A stretch of DNA of 64,000 bases from Ensifer adhaerens (GTDB lineage: Bacteria; Pseudomonadota; Alphaproteobacteria; Rhizobiales; Rhizobiaceae), in contig NZ_PNFP01000013.1 in NCBI RefSeq assembly GCF_002940685.1, positions 124,001 to 188,000 of the forward strand, in the 5' to 3' direction. Under the pieces are notes generated by a model, which made no database searches, was not told where the DNA came from, and was given only the letters and a program-made list of their open reading frames with translations. Within the stretch, counting starts at the first letter, position 1; every line of letters starts with the position of its first letter. The position numbers and the translations under genes were made by a program. Shown piece after piece: positions 16,001-23,989 of this stretch.

Positions 16001-19000
16001 CGAGCCCGACGCACCGCCATTGCCGAGCTGCAAGGTGCCGTCCGTGACCGTCGTACCGCCGGTATAGCTGTTGCTGCCCGTGAGGATCGTCGTACCGGTA
16101 CCGATCTGCCTGACAGACCCGCCGCCCGAGATCGCGCCGGAGAAAGTGAGCGCATCGCTGCGGTTGAAGGCGAGTACGCCGTCGTTGGCGACATTGCCGC
16201 TGATCGAGCCCGACGCGCCGCCATTGCCGATCTGGAGGGTGCCGGCCGCGACCGTCGTTCCGCCGGTAAAGCTGTTGCTGCCCGTCAGGATCGTGGTGCC
16301 CGTACCGATCTGCCGCACCGCGCCGCTACCCGAGACGGCGCCGGAGAAGGTGAGCGTGTCGGCGCGGTTGAAGGCGAGCACGCCGTCGTTGGCGACATTG
16401 CCGCTGATCGAGCCCGACGCGCCGCCATTGCCGATCTGGAGCGTGCCGTCGGCGACCGTCGTGCCACCGGCATGGGTGTTGCTGCCCGTCAGGATCGTGG
16501 TGCCTGAACCGATCTGCCGGACCGCGCCGCTGCCTGAGATCGCGCCGGAGAAAGTGACCGCGTCAGAGCGGTTGAACGCGAGTACGCCGTCGTTGACGAC
16601 ATCGCCCAGAATCGAGCCGCTCGTACCGCCGCTACCGAGCTGCAAGACGCCGCCCGAAATCGTCGTCCCGCCACTATAGGTATTGTCGCCGGTCAGTGTC
16701 AGCGTGCCCATGCCGGCCTTGGTCAGCGACGTGCCGTTCCAGCCTGTCGCTGGGTTCGCCGTCTGGTCAGCGAGTGCTGCGCCCACCGTGAAGCTGTCGG
16801 TGGTATTGCTCAGCGTGAAAGTGCCATGGGCGAGATTGTTGCCGGCAGTCCAGCTCAGGCCATAGCTGGCAAGATATTGCAGGTTGTCGGTCGATTTGCG
16901 CGTGGACATGGTGAGATAGTCCACCGCGCCGCTGAAGCCGCCCACACTGACGCTGGCGAAGTCGCCCGTGATGCCGGATCGGGTGTCGATCAGAACCTTG
17001 TCGAGCTGGCTCGCATCATTGATGCCGCCGATGTTGAAGCCGACGCCGTTGCCGATCGTGAGACTATCGGCCGACAGCGCGGGGCTGCTCGTTCCTGCGA
17101 CGATGGAGAGCGCAGTGTTGTCGGCAAAGGTCGCGGCCTGAGCGACGTTCAGGGTCGCCGGCGTCTGGATCGCCAGCGTGCCGCCGGTCACGATCAGCTT
17201 GCCACTGAGGGTGTTGCTACCGCCGCCGAACCGCAACTGGCCGCCGGAGACCGTGGTGTCGCCGGTATAGCTATTGCTGCCGGTGAGAATGGTGGTGCCC
17301 GAACCGACCTGCCTGACCGCGCCGTTGCCCGAGATGGCGCCGGAGAAGGTCACGGCGTCAGAGCGGTTGAAGGCGAGTACGCCGTCGTTGACGACATCGC
17401 CCAGCATCGAGCCGCTCGCGCCGCCATTGCCGAGTTGCAGCGTGCCGCCCGAAATCGTCGTGCCGCCGGTATGGGTGTTGCTGCCCGTCAGGATCGTGGT
17501 GCCTGAACCGATCTGCCGGACAGAGCCGCTGCCCGAGACAGCGCCAGAGAAAGTGAGCGCGTCGGAGCGGTTGAAGGCGAGCACGCCGTCGTTGACGACA
17601 TCGCCCAGGATCGAGCCGCTCGCGCCGCCGTTACCGAGTTGCAGCGTGCCGCCTGAAATCGTCGTGCCGCCGGTGTAGCTGTTGCTGCCCGTCAGGATCG
17701 TGGTGCCCGAACCGATCTGCCTGACCGCGCCGCTGCCCGAGATGGCGCCGGCGAAGGTGACTGCATCAGAGCGGTTGAAGGCGAGTGCGCCGTCGTTGAC
17801 GACGTCGCCCAGGATCGAGCCGCTCGCACCGCCATTGCCGAGTTGCAAGACCCCGCCCGAAATCGTCGTGCCGCCGCTATAGCTGTTGGCGCCCGTCAGA
17901 ATGGTGGTGCCTGAACCGATCTGCCTGACCGCGCCGCCGCCCGAGATGGCGCCGGAGAAGGTAACCGCGTCGCTGCGGTTGAAGGCGAGCGCGCCGTCGT
18001 TGACGACATTGCCGAGGATCGAACCAGTCGCGCCGCCATTGCCAATCCGGAGCGTCCCGCCCGAAACCGTGGTTCCGCCGCTATAGGTGTTTTCTCCAGT
18101 GAGGGTCAGCGTACCGGTGCCAGCCTTGACCAGCGAGCCGCCGTTGCCGCCGATTGTCCCGCTGACTTCGGTCGAGAGGTCGTTCGAACCGACAGTCAAC
18201 TCGTTGTCACCAAGCAGATAGGAGCCACCGCCGGCGATCGAGCCGGCGGTGAGTTTTTTGTTGCCCGCGGAGCCCGTCGAGCCCGAGAAATCGACGATGC
18301 CCGCGGCGCCATTGGCGATCTCGGCATTGCCGGCATTGCTGTTGTGGAGGAATGCCAGGTTGGCGTTGTTGATGATCCTGGCGCTGCCGGCCGTGGCAGT
18401 CGAGCGGAACGTCAGCGTGTCGTTGTTCGTGATCCTGGCGCTTCCGGCCCCGCTTGCATCATAAAAGGTAAGATCGCGATTGTTGGTTATCTCCGCGCTG
18501 CCGGCCGTGCTGCTGTCGTAGAAGGATAGCATGGCATCGTTGGTGATGCGGGCGCTGTCTGCGGAACTCGCGTTGTGGAAATTCAGAAAACCGCCGTTGT
18601 TGTTGGCGATGGTGGCCGTTCCAGCGCGGCTGTTGTCGTAGAAAAGAAAGTCGCTGTTGTTGGTGATACTGCTGTTGCCAGCCGTGCTCGTGTCGTGGAA
18701 TTCGAGGAAATTGCTGTTGGTCACGACAGCGCTGCCAGCACTGCTGGTGTTGTAGAAATAGAGTTCGCCGGTGTTGGCGATTGTGGCACCGGCTGCGCTT
18801 GAGGCGTTGTAAAGATATGTTTTTCCGGCGTTCGTGATACCGGTAACACCGGTGGTGTCGGCATTGGTGAGCGTGAACGTACCAGCGCCGTTCACGTTGA
18901 CCTGGCCCCGGATCGAGCCCGCAGTGCCCGCAGTGCCGAGTTGCAGTTCGCCGGCATGGACCGTGGTGCCGCCGGTATAGGTGTGGTTGCCCGTGAGGAT

Positions 19001-20668
19001 TGTCGTCCCCGGACCGCCTCTCGTCAGATTTGCCGCACCGGCGAGTGTCGCGCCGACAGTACCATTGCCCCAGAGGTTAAATGCATTCGTAGCCTCGATC
19101 GTGCCGGCGCCCGAGATTGTGCCGCCATTGAAGGCAAGGGCCTGCAGGCTGAGCTTCCGGCCCGCAGCAATGTTCAGCGTCGCCGTTCCGGAGTTCGTGA
19201 GCGTAGACACGCCGAACATGTCGCCTCCGGTGAGCGACACCCGGCCACTGCCTTGGTTGGTGATGTTGCTCATCCGCACATCGACGTCGCCGCCGACAAC
19301 GTTGATCTGGCCGCTGTTGTTGACGTTATTGGTTCCAGGCGAAAGTTGCGCCGTACCGCCCGGGCCATTGAAATTGATGATGCCGGCGGCGTTGTTGTTG
19401 ATGTCGCCGTTGTCCATGACGACACCGCCGGTGCCGACATCGATAATGGCATCGTTGTTCAACGTGTTGCCCGTGCCAAAGAGGACCGAACCCACGCCCA
19501 GGGAGATCCTTCCTCCCCAGTAGTTGGCGATTGTCCCGGCCGAAAGCGTGTTGCCGTCGCCGACAGTGATCGTGCCACCGGCGTTGTTCAGATTCGTGAT
19601 ACCGGTCACGTCGCCGGCCGCGCCCAGGGCGAGCGTGGCGCCGCCGTTCACCTGGACTGCGTCGTTGAACGTCCCGGCAAGCGTCGTTGCGCCGCCATTG
19701 AGCTCAATCACGCCGATGTTGCTGCTGGCGAGAGCCGTGATGTTGTTCGTCCCGCCGGTGATGACGATGGCGGATGAGCGACTACCGGACAGGCCGCCCG
19801 CACCGCCGCGGGCACCGCCGGCAATCGTTCCACTGTTCGTGATGGTCAGGTTTTGGCCGATGATGCCGTAGCCGCCCGCTTGCGGGCGAAAAGGCTGGAA
19901 GTTCTGGAAGTCCGTTCCGCCGCCGCCGCCCTGGATCGTACCGGAATTGGTGATTGTCAGTCCGCTGGAGGCGGTGGCGGTGATGCCGTTGCCGCCATTG
20001 CCGCCCACACCGTTGGCGGTGTTGGGGGCGCTGACCGCCGCCGCGGCAGATCCCCCGCCACCGCCATTGCCGCCCGATATCACGCCTGAATTGGCAAGGT
20101 TGGCTCCTGTCGTGACGATAATGCCTGACCCGCCGCCGCCGCCACCTCCGCCACCCGCATAGCTGTAGGTGGGTGTCCCATTGGCCGACCCATGGCCGCC
20201 ACTGCCCCCATTGCCGCCCTTGATTGTCGCATTGTTGACCAGGTCGGTGGACAGCGTGAGGCCTCTGCCACCCGCGCCGCCGCCGCCGCCGCCGGCGCCA
20301 AGTCCGTAACCGCCACCGCCGCCGCCGCCACTGTCCGACGCGCCCCCCGGCCCGCCGCGATTGCCCGAGCCGCCTGTATCGCCTCCACCTCCGCCCGAGC
20401 CGGTCGCCGAGCCGTCGCCGGCTGCACCCGCACCGCCCCCACCGCCCGGTGTCATGTAGTTCCCTGCATTTCCGCCGCCGCCACCGTTCAGGCCGATGCT
20501 GTCCGCCAGCGCGGGCCCGGACGCGACGATCAGCGCCAGTGGTGCAACGGAATTCGCAAGGCTCGCTGCCAAAGAGGCGAGGATGACACCCGATGCGGGC
20601 GCACGCAGCGCGGACCGGTTGACGCGCGCGTGGTCGTTCTTGTCAGTGTTCACGAGAATGCTCCGCAT
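13007..20668 (-). CDS. Giant repeat-rich autotransporter (type Va, PATR-type passenger)
   Basis: A 2553-residue surface protein. An extended signal peptide ends near GPALA|DSIG (about residue 56). Residues about 57-290 are extremely Gly-rich, encoded by a GC-rich block at 19.8-20.5 kb. Next come short repeats of about 19 residues (F-Y-D-x-S-x-A-G-x-A-x-I-T-N-N), then eight 68-residue repeats with autotransporter-associated strand motifs (LTGSNSYTGGTTISGGTLQLG). The last ~275 residues are the outer-membrane beta-barrel (WSQGFGSWGHTDGDGN onward), ending ARINLNVKF with the terminal Phe of the assembly signal. The product should form a long beta-helix on the cell surface, for adhesion or aggregation. 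The start ATG has only a weak ribosome site. An IalB-family gene follows after nine bases, and a CadC-like regulator is divergent upstream. Confidence 0.93.
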   Translation of the reverse strand: MRSILVNTDKNDHARVNRSALRAPASGVILASLAASLANSVAPLALIVASGPALADSIGLNGGGGGNAGNYMTPGGGGGAGAAGDGSATGSGGGGGDTGGSGNRGGPGGASDSGGGGGGGYGLGAGGGGGGAGGRGLTLSTDLVNNATIKGGNGGSGGHGSANGTPTYSYAGGGGGGGGGSGIIVTTGANLANSGVISGGNGGGGGSAAAAVSAPNTANGVGGNGGNGITATASSGLTITNSGTIQGGGGGTDFQNFQPFRPQAGGYGIIGQNLTITNSGTIAGGARGGAGGLSGSRSSAIVITGGTNNITALASSNIGVIELNGGATTLAGTFNDAVQVNGGATLALGAAGDVTGITNLNNAGGTITVGDGNTLSAGTIANYWGGRISLGVGSVLFGTGNTLNNDAIIDVGTGGVVMDNGDINNNAAGIINFNGPGGTAQLSPGTNNVNNSGQINVVGGDVDVRMSNITNQGSGRVSLTGGDMFGVSTLTNSGTATLNIAAGRKLSLQALAFNGGTISGAGTIEATNAFNLWGNGTVGATLAGAANLTRGGPGTTILTGNHTYTGGTTVHAGELQLGTAGTAGSIRGQVNVNGAGTFTLTNADTTGVTGITNAGKTYLYNASSAAGATIANTGELYFYNTSSAGSAVVTNSNFLEFHDTSTAGNSSITNNSDFLFYDNSRAGTATIANNNGGFLNFHNASSADSARITNDAMLSFYDSSTAGSAEITNNRDLTFYDASGAGSARITNNDTLTFRSTATAGSARIINNANLAFLHNSNAGNAEIANGAAGIVDFSGSTGSAGNKKLTAGSIAGGGSYLLGDNELTVGSNDLSTEVSGTIGGNGGSLVKAGTGTLTLTGENTYSGGTTVSGGTLRIGNGGATGSILGNVVNDGALAFNRSDAVTFSGAISGGGAVRQIGSGTTILTGANSYSGGTTISGGVLQLGNGGASGSILGDVVNDGALAFNRSDAVTFAGAISGSGAVRQIGSGTTILTGSNSYTGGTTISGGTLQLGNGGASGSILGDVVNDGVLAFNRSDALTFSGAVSGSGSVRQIGSGTTILTGSNTHTGGTTISGGTLQLGNGGASGSMLGDVVNDGVLAFNRSDAVTFSGAISGNGAVRQVGSGTTILTGSNSYTGDTTVSGGQLRFGGGSNTLSGKLIVTGGTLAIQTPATLNVAQAATFADNTALSIVAGTSSPALSADSLTIGNGVGFNIGGINDASQLDKVLIDTRSGITGDFASVSVGGFSGAVDYLTMSTRKSTDNLQYLASYGLSWTAGNNLAHGTFTLSNTTDSFTVGAALADQTANPATGWNGTSLTKAGMGTLTLTGDNTYSGGTTISGGVLQLGSGGTSGSILGDVVNDGVLAFNRSDAVTFSGAISGSGAVRQIGSGTTILTGSNTHAGGTTVADGTLQIGNGGASGSISGNVANDGVLAFNRADTLTFSGAVSGSGAVRQIGTGTTILTGSNSFTGGTTVAAGTLQIGNGGASGSISGNVANDGVLAFNRSDALTFSGAISGGGSVRQIGTGTTILTGSNSYTGGTTVTDGTLQLGNGGASGSITGNVVNNGALAFNRSDTFTFAGAISGSGAVRQIGSGTTILTGSNAYMGDTSVSGGRLQFGDGSAGVGNSLGGNLTVTGGTLAIQTPATLTVERAVTLGDNTALSVVAGPTSPTLTANRVTIGNGVALSIGGINDASQLDKVLIDTRSGIVGDFASVTVGGFSGTVDYLTVSARKSADSLQYLASYGLSWTAGNNLAHGSFTLTDATDSFTVGAALADQVANSATGWNGTSLTKTGAGTLTLTGDNTYSGGTTIVGGVLSVSRDANLGAATGGLTLNGGTLASTASFDTARSITLMQAGRFDIAAATEVGLTGATSGSGDLIKQGAGTLRLDNGANAYGNTLVAAGTLIGNASSISGNIGNAGTVVFDQAADAAFAGDATALNGSGGRMIKRGAGTLSLNGLSALNWTVEAGRLVTAAERFGGNTHLASGGSLKFDQARNASYAGVISGSGSFAKAGAGRLTLTGNSSAFSGTTTVESGTLAVNGSLGGTVDVLAGGRLQGAGSVRSVKVSGTVAPGNSIGTLNVAGNVALAAGSIYEVEVNAAGQSDKIVASGTATIAGSSVNVLAETGSYAPQTQYTILTANGGRSGTFSGVTSNFAFLDPSLSYDANNAYLKLTRNNIDFSSIGLTPNQIATGDGVESLGRGNSVYNAVVNLSAPQAQNAFDQLSGEIHASVKSTLIEDSRFTRNAINDRLRAAFESTGASKGPVTTYVDGAPVAAAATTDRLAFWSQGFGSWGHTDGDGNAARFNRSTGGFFAGVDVPAFDNWRFGAIAGYSHTSFDVKDRYSSGSSENYHAGLYGGTRWGDLTFRAGAAYSWHDVSASRNVNIPGLRNSLKSDYDAGTAQVFGELGYGFAMGAAQFEPFANLAHVSVHTGDFTENGGAAALSSEGDTTDTTLTTLGLRASTTFDLDGTAVTVKGMAGWRHAFGDVLPLSAMRFAGGDTFSIAGVPIARNVAVVEAGLDYVLSPNATLGVTYAGQFGSDVSDQSARINLNVKF
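15250..18063 (-). repeat. Tandem 1407-bp duplication, each copy holding four 204-bp repeats, in the autotransporter gene
   Basis: The codons for the N-R-S-D motif recur at plus-strand anchors 15960, 16164, 16368, 16572 and again at 17367, 17571, 17775, 17979. Each step is exactly 204 bp (68 codons) and the two groups are offset by exactly 1407 bp (469 codons). Each group is joined to a ~200-residue module containing NNLAHG and SYGLSWTAG. The outer limits given are approximate. The exact period without indels points to recent duplication or continuing homogenisation. Confidence 0.9.
18290..18830 (-). repeat. Array of ~57-60-bp coding repeats (about 19-20 residues) in the autotransporter
   Basis: About nine degenerate units of the form (L/F)-x-F-Y-D-x-S-x-A-G-x-A-x-I-T-N-N follow one another in the passenger domain, for example DFLFYDNSRAGTATIANN and LSFYDSSTAGSAEITNN. 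The length fits one beta-helix turn per unit. The units are diverged from each other, unlike the 204-bp repeats, so they look older. Confidence 0.75.
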
Positions 20669-21042
20669 GCTTCGGCACCGGTGTTAAAATCGCCGCTACC
20701 GGGCGAGGCTCGCCAACGCGCATTCTGCGCCGCAGCCAAAGGCACTCGTGAAGACATCGGTTTCCTCCGCCTGGACCAGGGGTCACATTCCCGCAGCGCA
20801 TCCGGGCCCCTGCCCTTTCCGCGCTTGCCGGGAATCGTGTCCCCCCGCGACCGTGTTCGTTGTGTTCTTGCGCCGTATGTCAGTGCGGGCCGGGGGAAGT
20901 CCTGAAAGGGCGTCGGGGAAATTCTGAAATTTTGTTGAATTCCGCCTTTCCCGCAGGAAAACGAATGGCTTAATTACCAATCTTCTTGTTCTTGGCAGAA
21001 CGCCGGGGTTCCGGGGATATCATCGCGGGAGGCGGAGGCCCG
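20669..21042. other. Divergent intergenic region between autotransporter and CadC-like regulator
   Basis: About 370 bases with no gene. It should contain the promoters of both divergent genes. The AT-rich part near 20915-20990 and the direct repeats at 20893-20929 are the only organised features I see. Confidence 0.5.
20893..20929. promoter_or_regulatory. Two 15-bp direct repeats, 22 bp apart
   Basis: GGGGAAGTCCTGAAA (20893-20907) and GGGGAAATTCTGAAA (20915-20929) match at 13 of 15 positions and start exactly 22 bp apart, two helical turns. OmpR/PhoB/CadC-type winged-helix proteins bind tandem direct repeats on one helix face, and such a regulator is encoded 114 bp downstream. The site lies between that gene and the autotransporter gene, so it could control either or both. 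Confidence 0.5.
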
Positions 21043-22701
21043 GTGCTCAGATTTGTTGGATATGAACTCGATCCGCAGCGGTCCGAACTGCGCGGGCCCG
21101 GCGGCGAAACAATCAAGCTCAGGCCCAAGGCTTTCGATTTGCTGCAGCTGCTTGCCGCCAACCCGGGCAGGGTCATCGGCAAGCACGAGCTGATGGCGGC
21201 GATCTGGCCCAACGTCCATGTCGGCGAAGACAGCCTGTTCCAGTGCGTTCGGGAAGTTCGCGCGGCCCTTGGCGACGACAGTCGGCAATTGATCCGAGCG
21301 GTCTCGGGGCGCGGTTACCTGTTCGAGGCCGAGGTGTCGACAGCGCCGGACGCGCCCGTTCCGCAACAGCCTCCCTCGCCAATAGATCCTGAAGCGCGAA
21401 GTGGACCGGCTGGGCACTGGCTCGACGTCAAGATGCGCCGCCGCGCCGCACTTGTGGCTGTGGCCGGGCTCGCCCTGTCGGCCTTGGCGGCCGCTGCGAC
21501 GCGGCTTCCCCGTGTCGTGACGGGTTCGCTTCCAACGGTCGCCGTGATCCCCATGACCGCTGCAGGCAACGATCCTCCGGCTTTGCGGATGGCGGCAGGC
21601 GTCAACCGCGACCTGACCGACGGCCTGGCGAAAATCGAGACGATCCGGGTCGTCATCCCGCCTGGCGGCGCAACGGGGTCGGCCGATCTTGTCGTGAGCA
21701 GCGAACTGGAGAGAACCGAAACAGCGTGGAATTTACGGGCGCGCATGACCGAACCGGCGACCGGCGCGGTCAAGTGGACCAGCGCGGTGTCGATCGCGCT
21801 GACCGGCGCCGACGAGCAACTCCAGCAGACGCGCCTGACCGCCGGCATGGGCCATGCACTGGCGCTGCGCATCAACGTGCTTTTGAACGCTGGGGAGCGC
21901 TCGGCCGACGGCTTGCCGGCGGGCAGCACCAAGGCGGCCATCGAGCAAGCAACGGCCTCGATCAACCAGACGACGCCAGAGCGCTTTCGCGCCGCGCAGG
22001 CGATGCTCGAACAAGCGCTCGCCGCCGACCCGGAAAATGTCGACCTGCAAGTAGCGCTCGCGGCATTTCAGCTGCGCGGGATTCAGATGACCTGGTTTCC
22101 GGCTGCGGAGCGCGAAACGGTCGAGCGCCGCGTCGGCGAGATTCTGGAGCGCGCCTTGCGCGCGCAACCGAATTACATCCCGGTGCTCGAAATGCACTGC
22201 CGGTACCTGTCGGCGACCAACCGCTTCGTCGAAAGCCTGGTGGCCTGTGGCAAGGTGCTCACCCTCGATCCATGGAACGGAACGGTGCTCTATCTCGCCG
22301 GGCTTTCCCAGGTCTTCCTGGGGCGTTTCGACGAGGCCCTTGCAACGTTCGAGCAAGCCGACCGCTTCGATACGCCCCAGGTCGCCCGCTGGACATGGGC
22401 GATCGGCGCAGGTTGGGTCCACTTGTTGATGGGCCGGGCCGAAGAAGCATTGCCCTGGCTTAAGCGATCGATCGCGATCACACCGGCCAGCGGACGAACG
22501 CATTTCCTGCTGGCGGCGGCCTATCAGCAGTTGGGCCGACCCGACGAAGCCAAGGCGGCCCTGGCGCAAGCCATGAAGCTGAGGCCGGGTTCGACAGCGC
22601 GCAATCTGCCGCCGCCCACCGAAAATACCAGTCCGCTTTATCTCGACGCCACCGAACGCCTCGTCGCCCTGATGATCGCTGCCGGGTTGCCTGAGGATTG
22701 A
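21043..22701 (+). CDS. CadC/ToxR-like winged-helix regulator with transmembrane segment and TPR repeats
   Basis: About 552 residues. The N-terminal OmpR-type winged helix runs from VLRFVGYELDPQRSELRG through KLRPKAFDLLQLLAANPGRVIGKHELMAAIWP to ISGRGYLF-like RAVSGRGYLFEAE. One transmembrane helix follows (RRRAALVAVAGLALSALAAAAT, about residue 135). The rest is a sensor-like region with a TolB-N type strand block (LPTVAVIPMTAAGND) and TPR-like helices (LGRFDEALATFEQADRF, MGRAEEALPWLKRSIAI, LGRPDEAKAALAQAMKLRPG). The start was set at GTG 21043 because GGGAGGCGGAGG precedes it; a TTG-initiated longer frame opens at 20986. It is divergent from the autotransporter gene and is its most likely regulator. 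Confidence 0.85.
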   Translation: MLRFVGYELDPQRSELRGPGGETIKLRPKAFDLLQLLAANPGRVIGKHELMAAIWPNVHVGEDSLFQCVREVRAALGDDSRQLIRAVSGRGYLFEAEVSTAPDAPVPQQPPSPIDPEARSGPAGHWLDVKMRRRAALVAVAGLALSALAAAATRLPRVVTGSLPTVAVIPMTAAGNDPPALRMAAGVNRDLTDGLAKIETIRVVIPPGGATGSADLVVSSELERTETAWNLRARMTEPATGAVKWTSAVSIALTGADEQLQQTRLTAGMGHALALRINVLLNAGERSADGLPAGSTKAAIEQATASINQTTPERFRAAQAMLEQALAADPENVDLQVALAAFQLRGIQMTWFPAAERETVERRVGEILERALRAQPNYIPVLEMHCRYLSATNRFVESLVACGKVLTLDPWNGTVLYLAGLSQVFLGRFDEALATFEQADRFDTPQVARWTWAIGAGWVHLLMGRAEEALPWLKRSIAITPASGRTHFLLAAAYQQLGRPDEAKAALAQAMKLRPGSTARNLPPPTENTSPLYLDATERLVALMIAAGLPED

Positions 22702-22725
22702 CCCGCGCTTGAGAACGGGCGCGGG
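22702..22725 (+). terminator. GC-rich hairpin directly after the regulator stop codon
   Basis: CCCGCGC, a 10-base loop, and GCGCGGG form a perfect 7-bp stem starting on the base after the TGA stop of the CadC-like gene. There is no T-run, so termination is only a suggestion. Confidence 0.35.
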
Positions 22726-22879
22726 CGGATCGCCGTAGCCCAGAACCGGAAGCGGTAGCTTGTCCACGGCCGCCCTTTCGTGAGAAGATGGAGAAAGCCA
22801 GAAGTGGCCGACGCCCTCGAAGGGTAAGTTGGACTAACTCCAGTCGCGTATCAGTCTGCTGACCAGGTGGGCGCGGAAC

Positions 22880-23866
22880 ATGGAACTTCTCTTTGCTCTT
22901 GGTCTCATCGCCATCAAGATCGCATTGCTGATCGCAATGCTGCTTCTGCTGCCTTTGCCGTTGACCTGGCTCGAGCGTAAGCTTGCGGGCCACATGCAGC
23001 AGCGGATGGGCCCCATGCGCGTGGGGTGGCACGGGCTGCTGCAGCCCGTGGCGGACGGTATCAAACTCCTGACGAAAGAGGACCACATCCCCGCAGAGGC
23101 CGACCGCTTCCTGTTCAAGCTGGCGCCAATCCTCGCGCTCGCTCCGCCCTTCGTCGTGTTCGTCGCCATCCCCTTCGGCGAAACAGTCTCCGTGCTCAAT
23201 GCCGAAATCACCCTCTACGTTTCAAATCTGAACGTGGCCCTGCTGTTTGTCTTCGCGGTGATTGGCCTGGAGGTCTACGGGGTCATCTTCGGAGGCTGGG
23301 CCGCCAACAGCAAATACGCGGTTCTGGGTAGCCTCAGGACGTGTGCGCAGATGATCAGCTACGAAATCCCCATGGGGTTCGCTGTCGTCGGTGTTGTCAT
23401 GCTGGCGCAGTCGATGAGCCTGGTGGATATCGTGCGCGCCCAAAGCGACGTCTGGAACATCGTCTATCAGCCGGTCGGGTTCCTGGTATTCTTCGTTGCC
23501 GGATTGGCCGAAGCGCAGCGCATTCCCTTCGACCTGGCGGAGGCTGAAGGGGATCTCGGCGCCGGCTTCCACACGGAATACAGCGGCATCCGTTTCGCGT
23601 TTTTCATGGTCAGCGAGTATGTCATCGTGCTGCTCGTATCGGTCCTGTCGGTGATCCTCTTCTTCGGCGGATGGAACGGCGTGCTCATTCCGCTGCCACC
23701 GCTGCTTTGGTTCGCTCTCAAGGTGGCATTTTTTATCTATGTCTTCATGTGGTTTCGCTTCACCCTGCCGCGCTACCGTTATGACCAACTGATGGCGATT
23801 GGATGGAAGGTCTTGCTTCCTCTTTCCATGGCGAACATAATCGTTACCGGTATTGTTTTTTCCTAG
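22880..23866 (+). CDS. nuoH: NADH-quinone oxidoreductase subunit H
   Basis: The 328-residue membrane subunit of complex I that forms much of the quinone-binding chamber at the join of membrane and peripheral arms. Family blocks are clear: LTWLERKLAGHMQQRMGPMRVG near residue 30, LTKEDHIP, GLEVYGVIFGGWAANSKYAVLGSLR near residue 130, MISYEIPMG, and AEAQRIPFDLAEAEGDLGAGFHTEYSG near residue 210. About eight hydrophobic helices. It is not in the main nuo operon: it heads a plus-strand group of nuoH, nuoI and a CBS gene that runs toward nuoG. The promoter must lie in the 178-bp gap after the CadC-like regulator gene. Confidence 0.97.
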   Translation: MELLFALGLIAIKIALLIAMLLLLPLPLTWLERKLAGHMQQRMGPMRVGWHGLLQPVADGIKLLTKEDHIPAEADRFLFKLAPILALAPPFVVFVAIPFGETVSVLNAEITLYVSNLNVALLFVFAVIGLEVYGVIFGGWAANSKYAVLGSLRTCAQMISYEIPMGFAVVGVVMLAQSMSLVDIVRAQSDVWNIVYQPVGFLVFFVAGLAEAQRIPFDLAEAEGDLGAGFHTEYSGIRFAFFMVSEYVIVLLVSVLSVILFFGGWNGVLIPLPPLLWFALKVAFFIYVFMWFRFTLPRYRYDQLMAIGWKVLLPLSMANIIVTGIVFS

Positions 23867-23989
23867 GAGCCACAGCGGCTCCACTGCAGGCCTCCTGGGT
23901 TCGGCCCCGGGAAATAGGCCGCGAATGAAAGGGCTACAGCGCCTCGGTGCGCCCGAACCAGCACAAGGGCACTGTAGAGCGGCGCGGTG

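Noticed and set aside
13226-18086. Several long plus-strand open frames (up to 439 codons)
   Set aside because: All are mirror images of the repetitive autotransporter gene; their own repeats copy the 204-bp period and carry no ribosome sites or family motifs.
15250-18830. Regular repeats that could be mistaken for a CRISPR array or satellite DNA
   Set aside because: The periods are multiples of three, the reading frame stays open throughout, and the units encode beta-strand repeats; there are no unique spacers.
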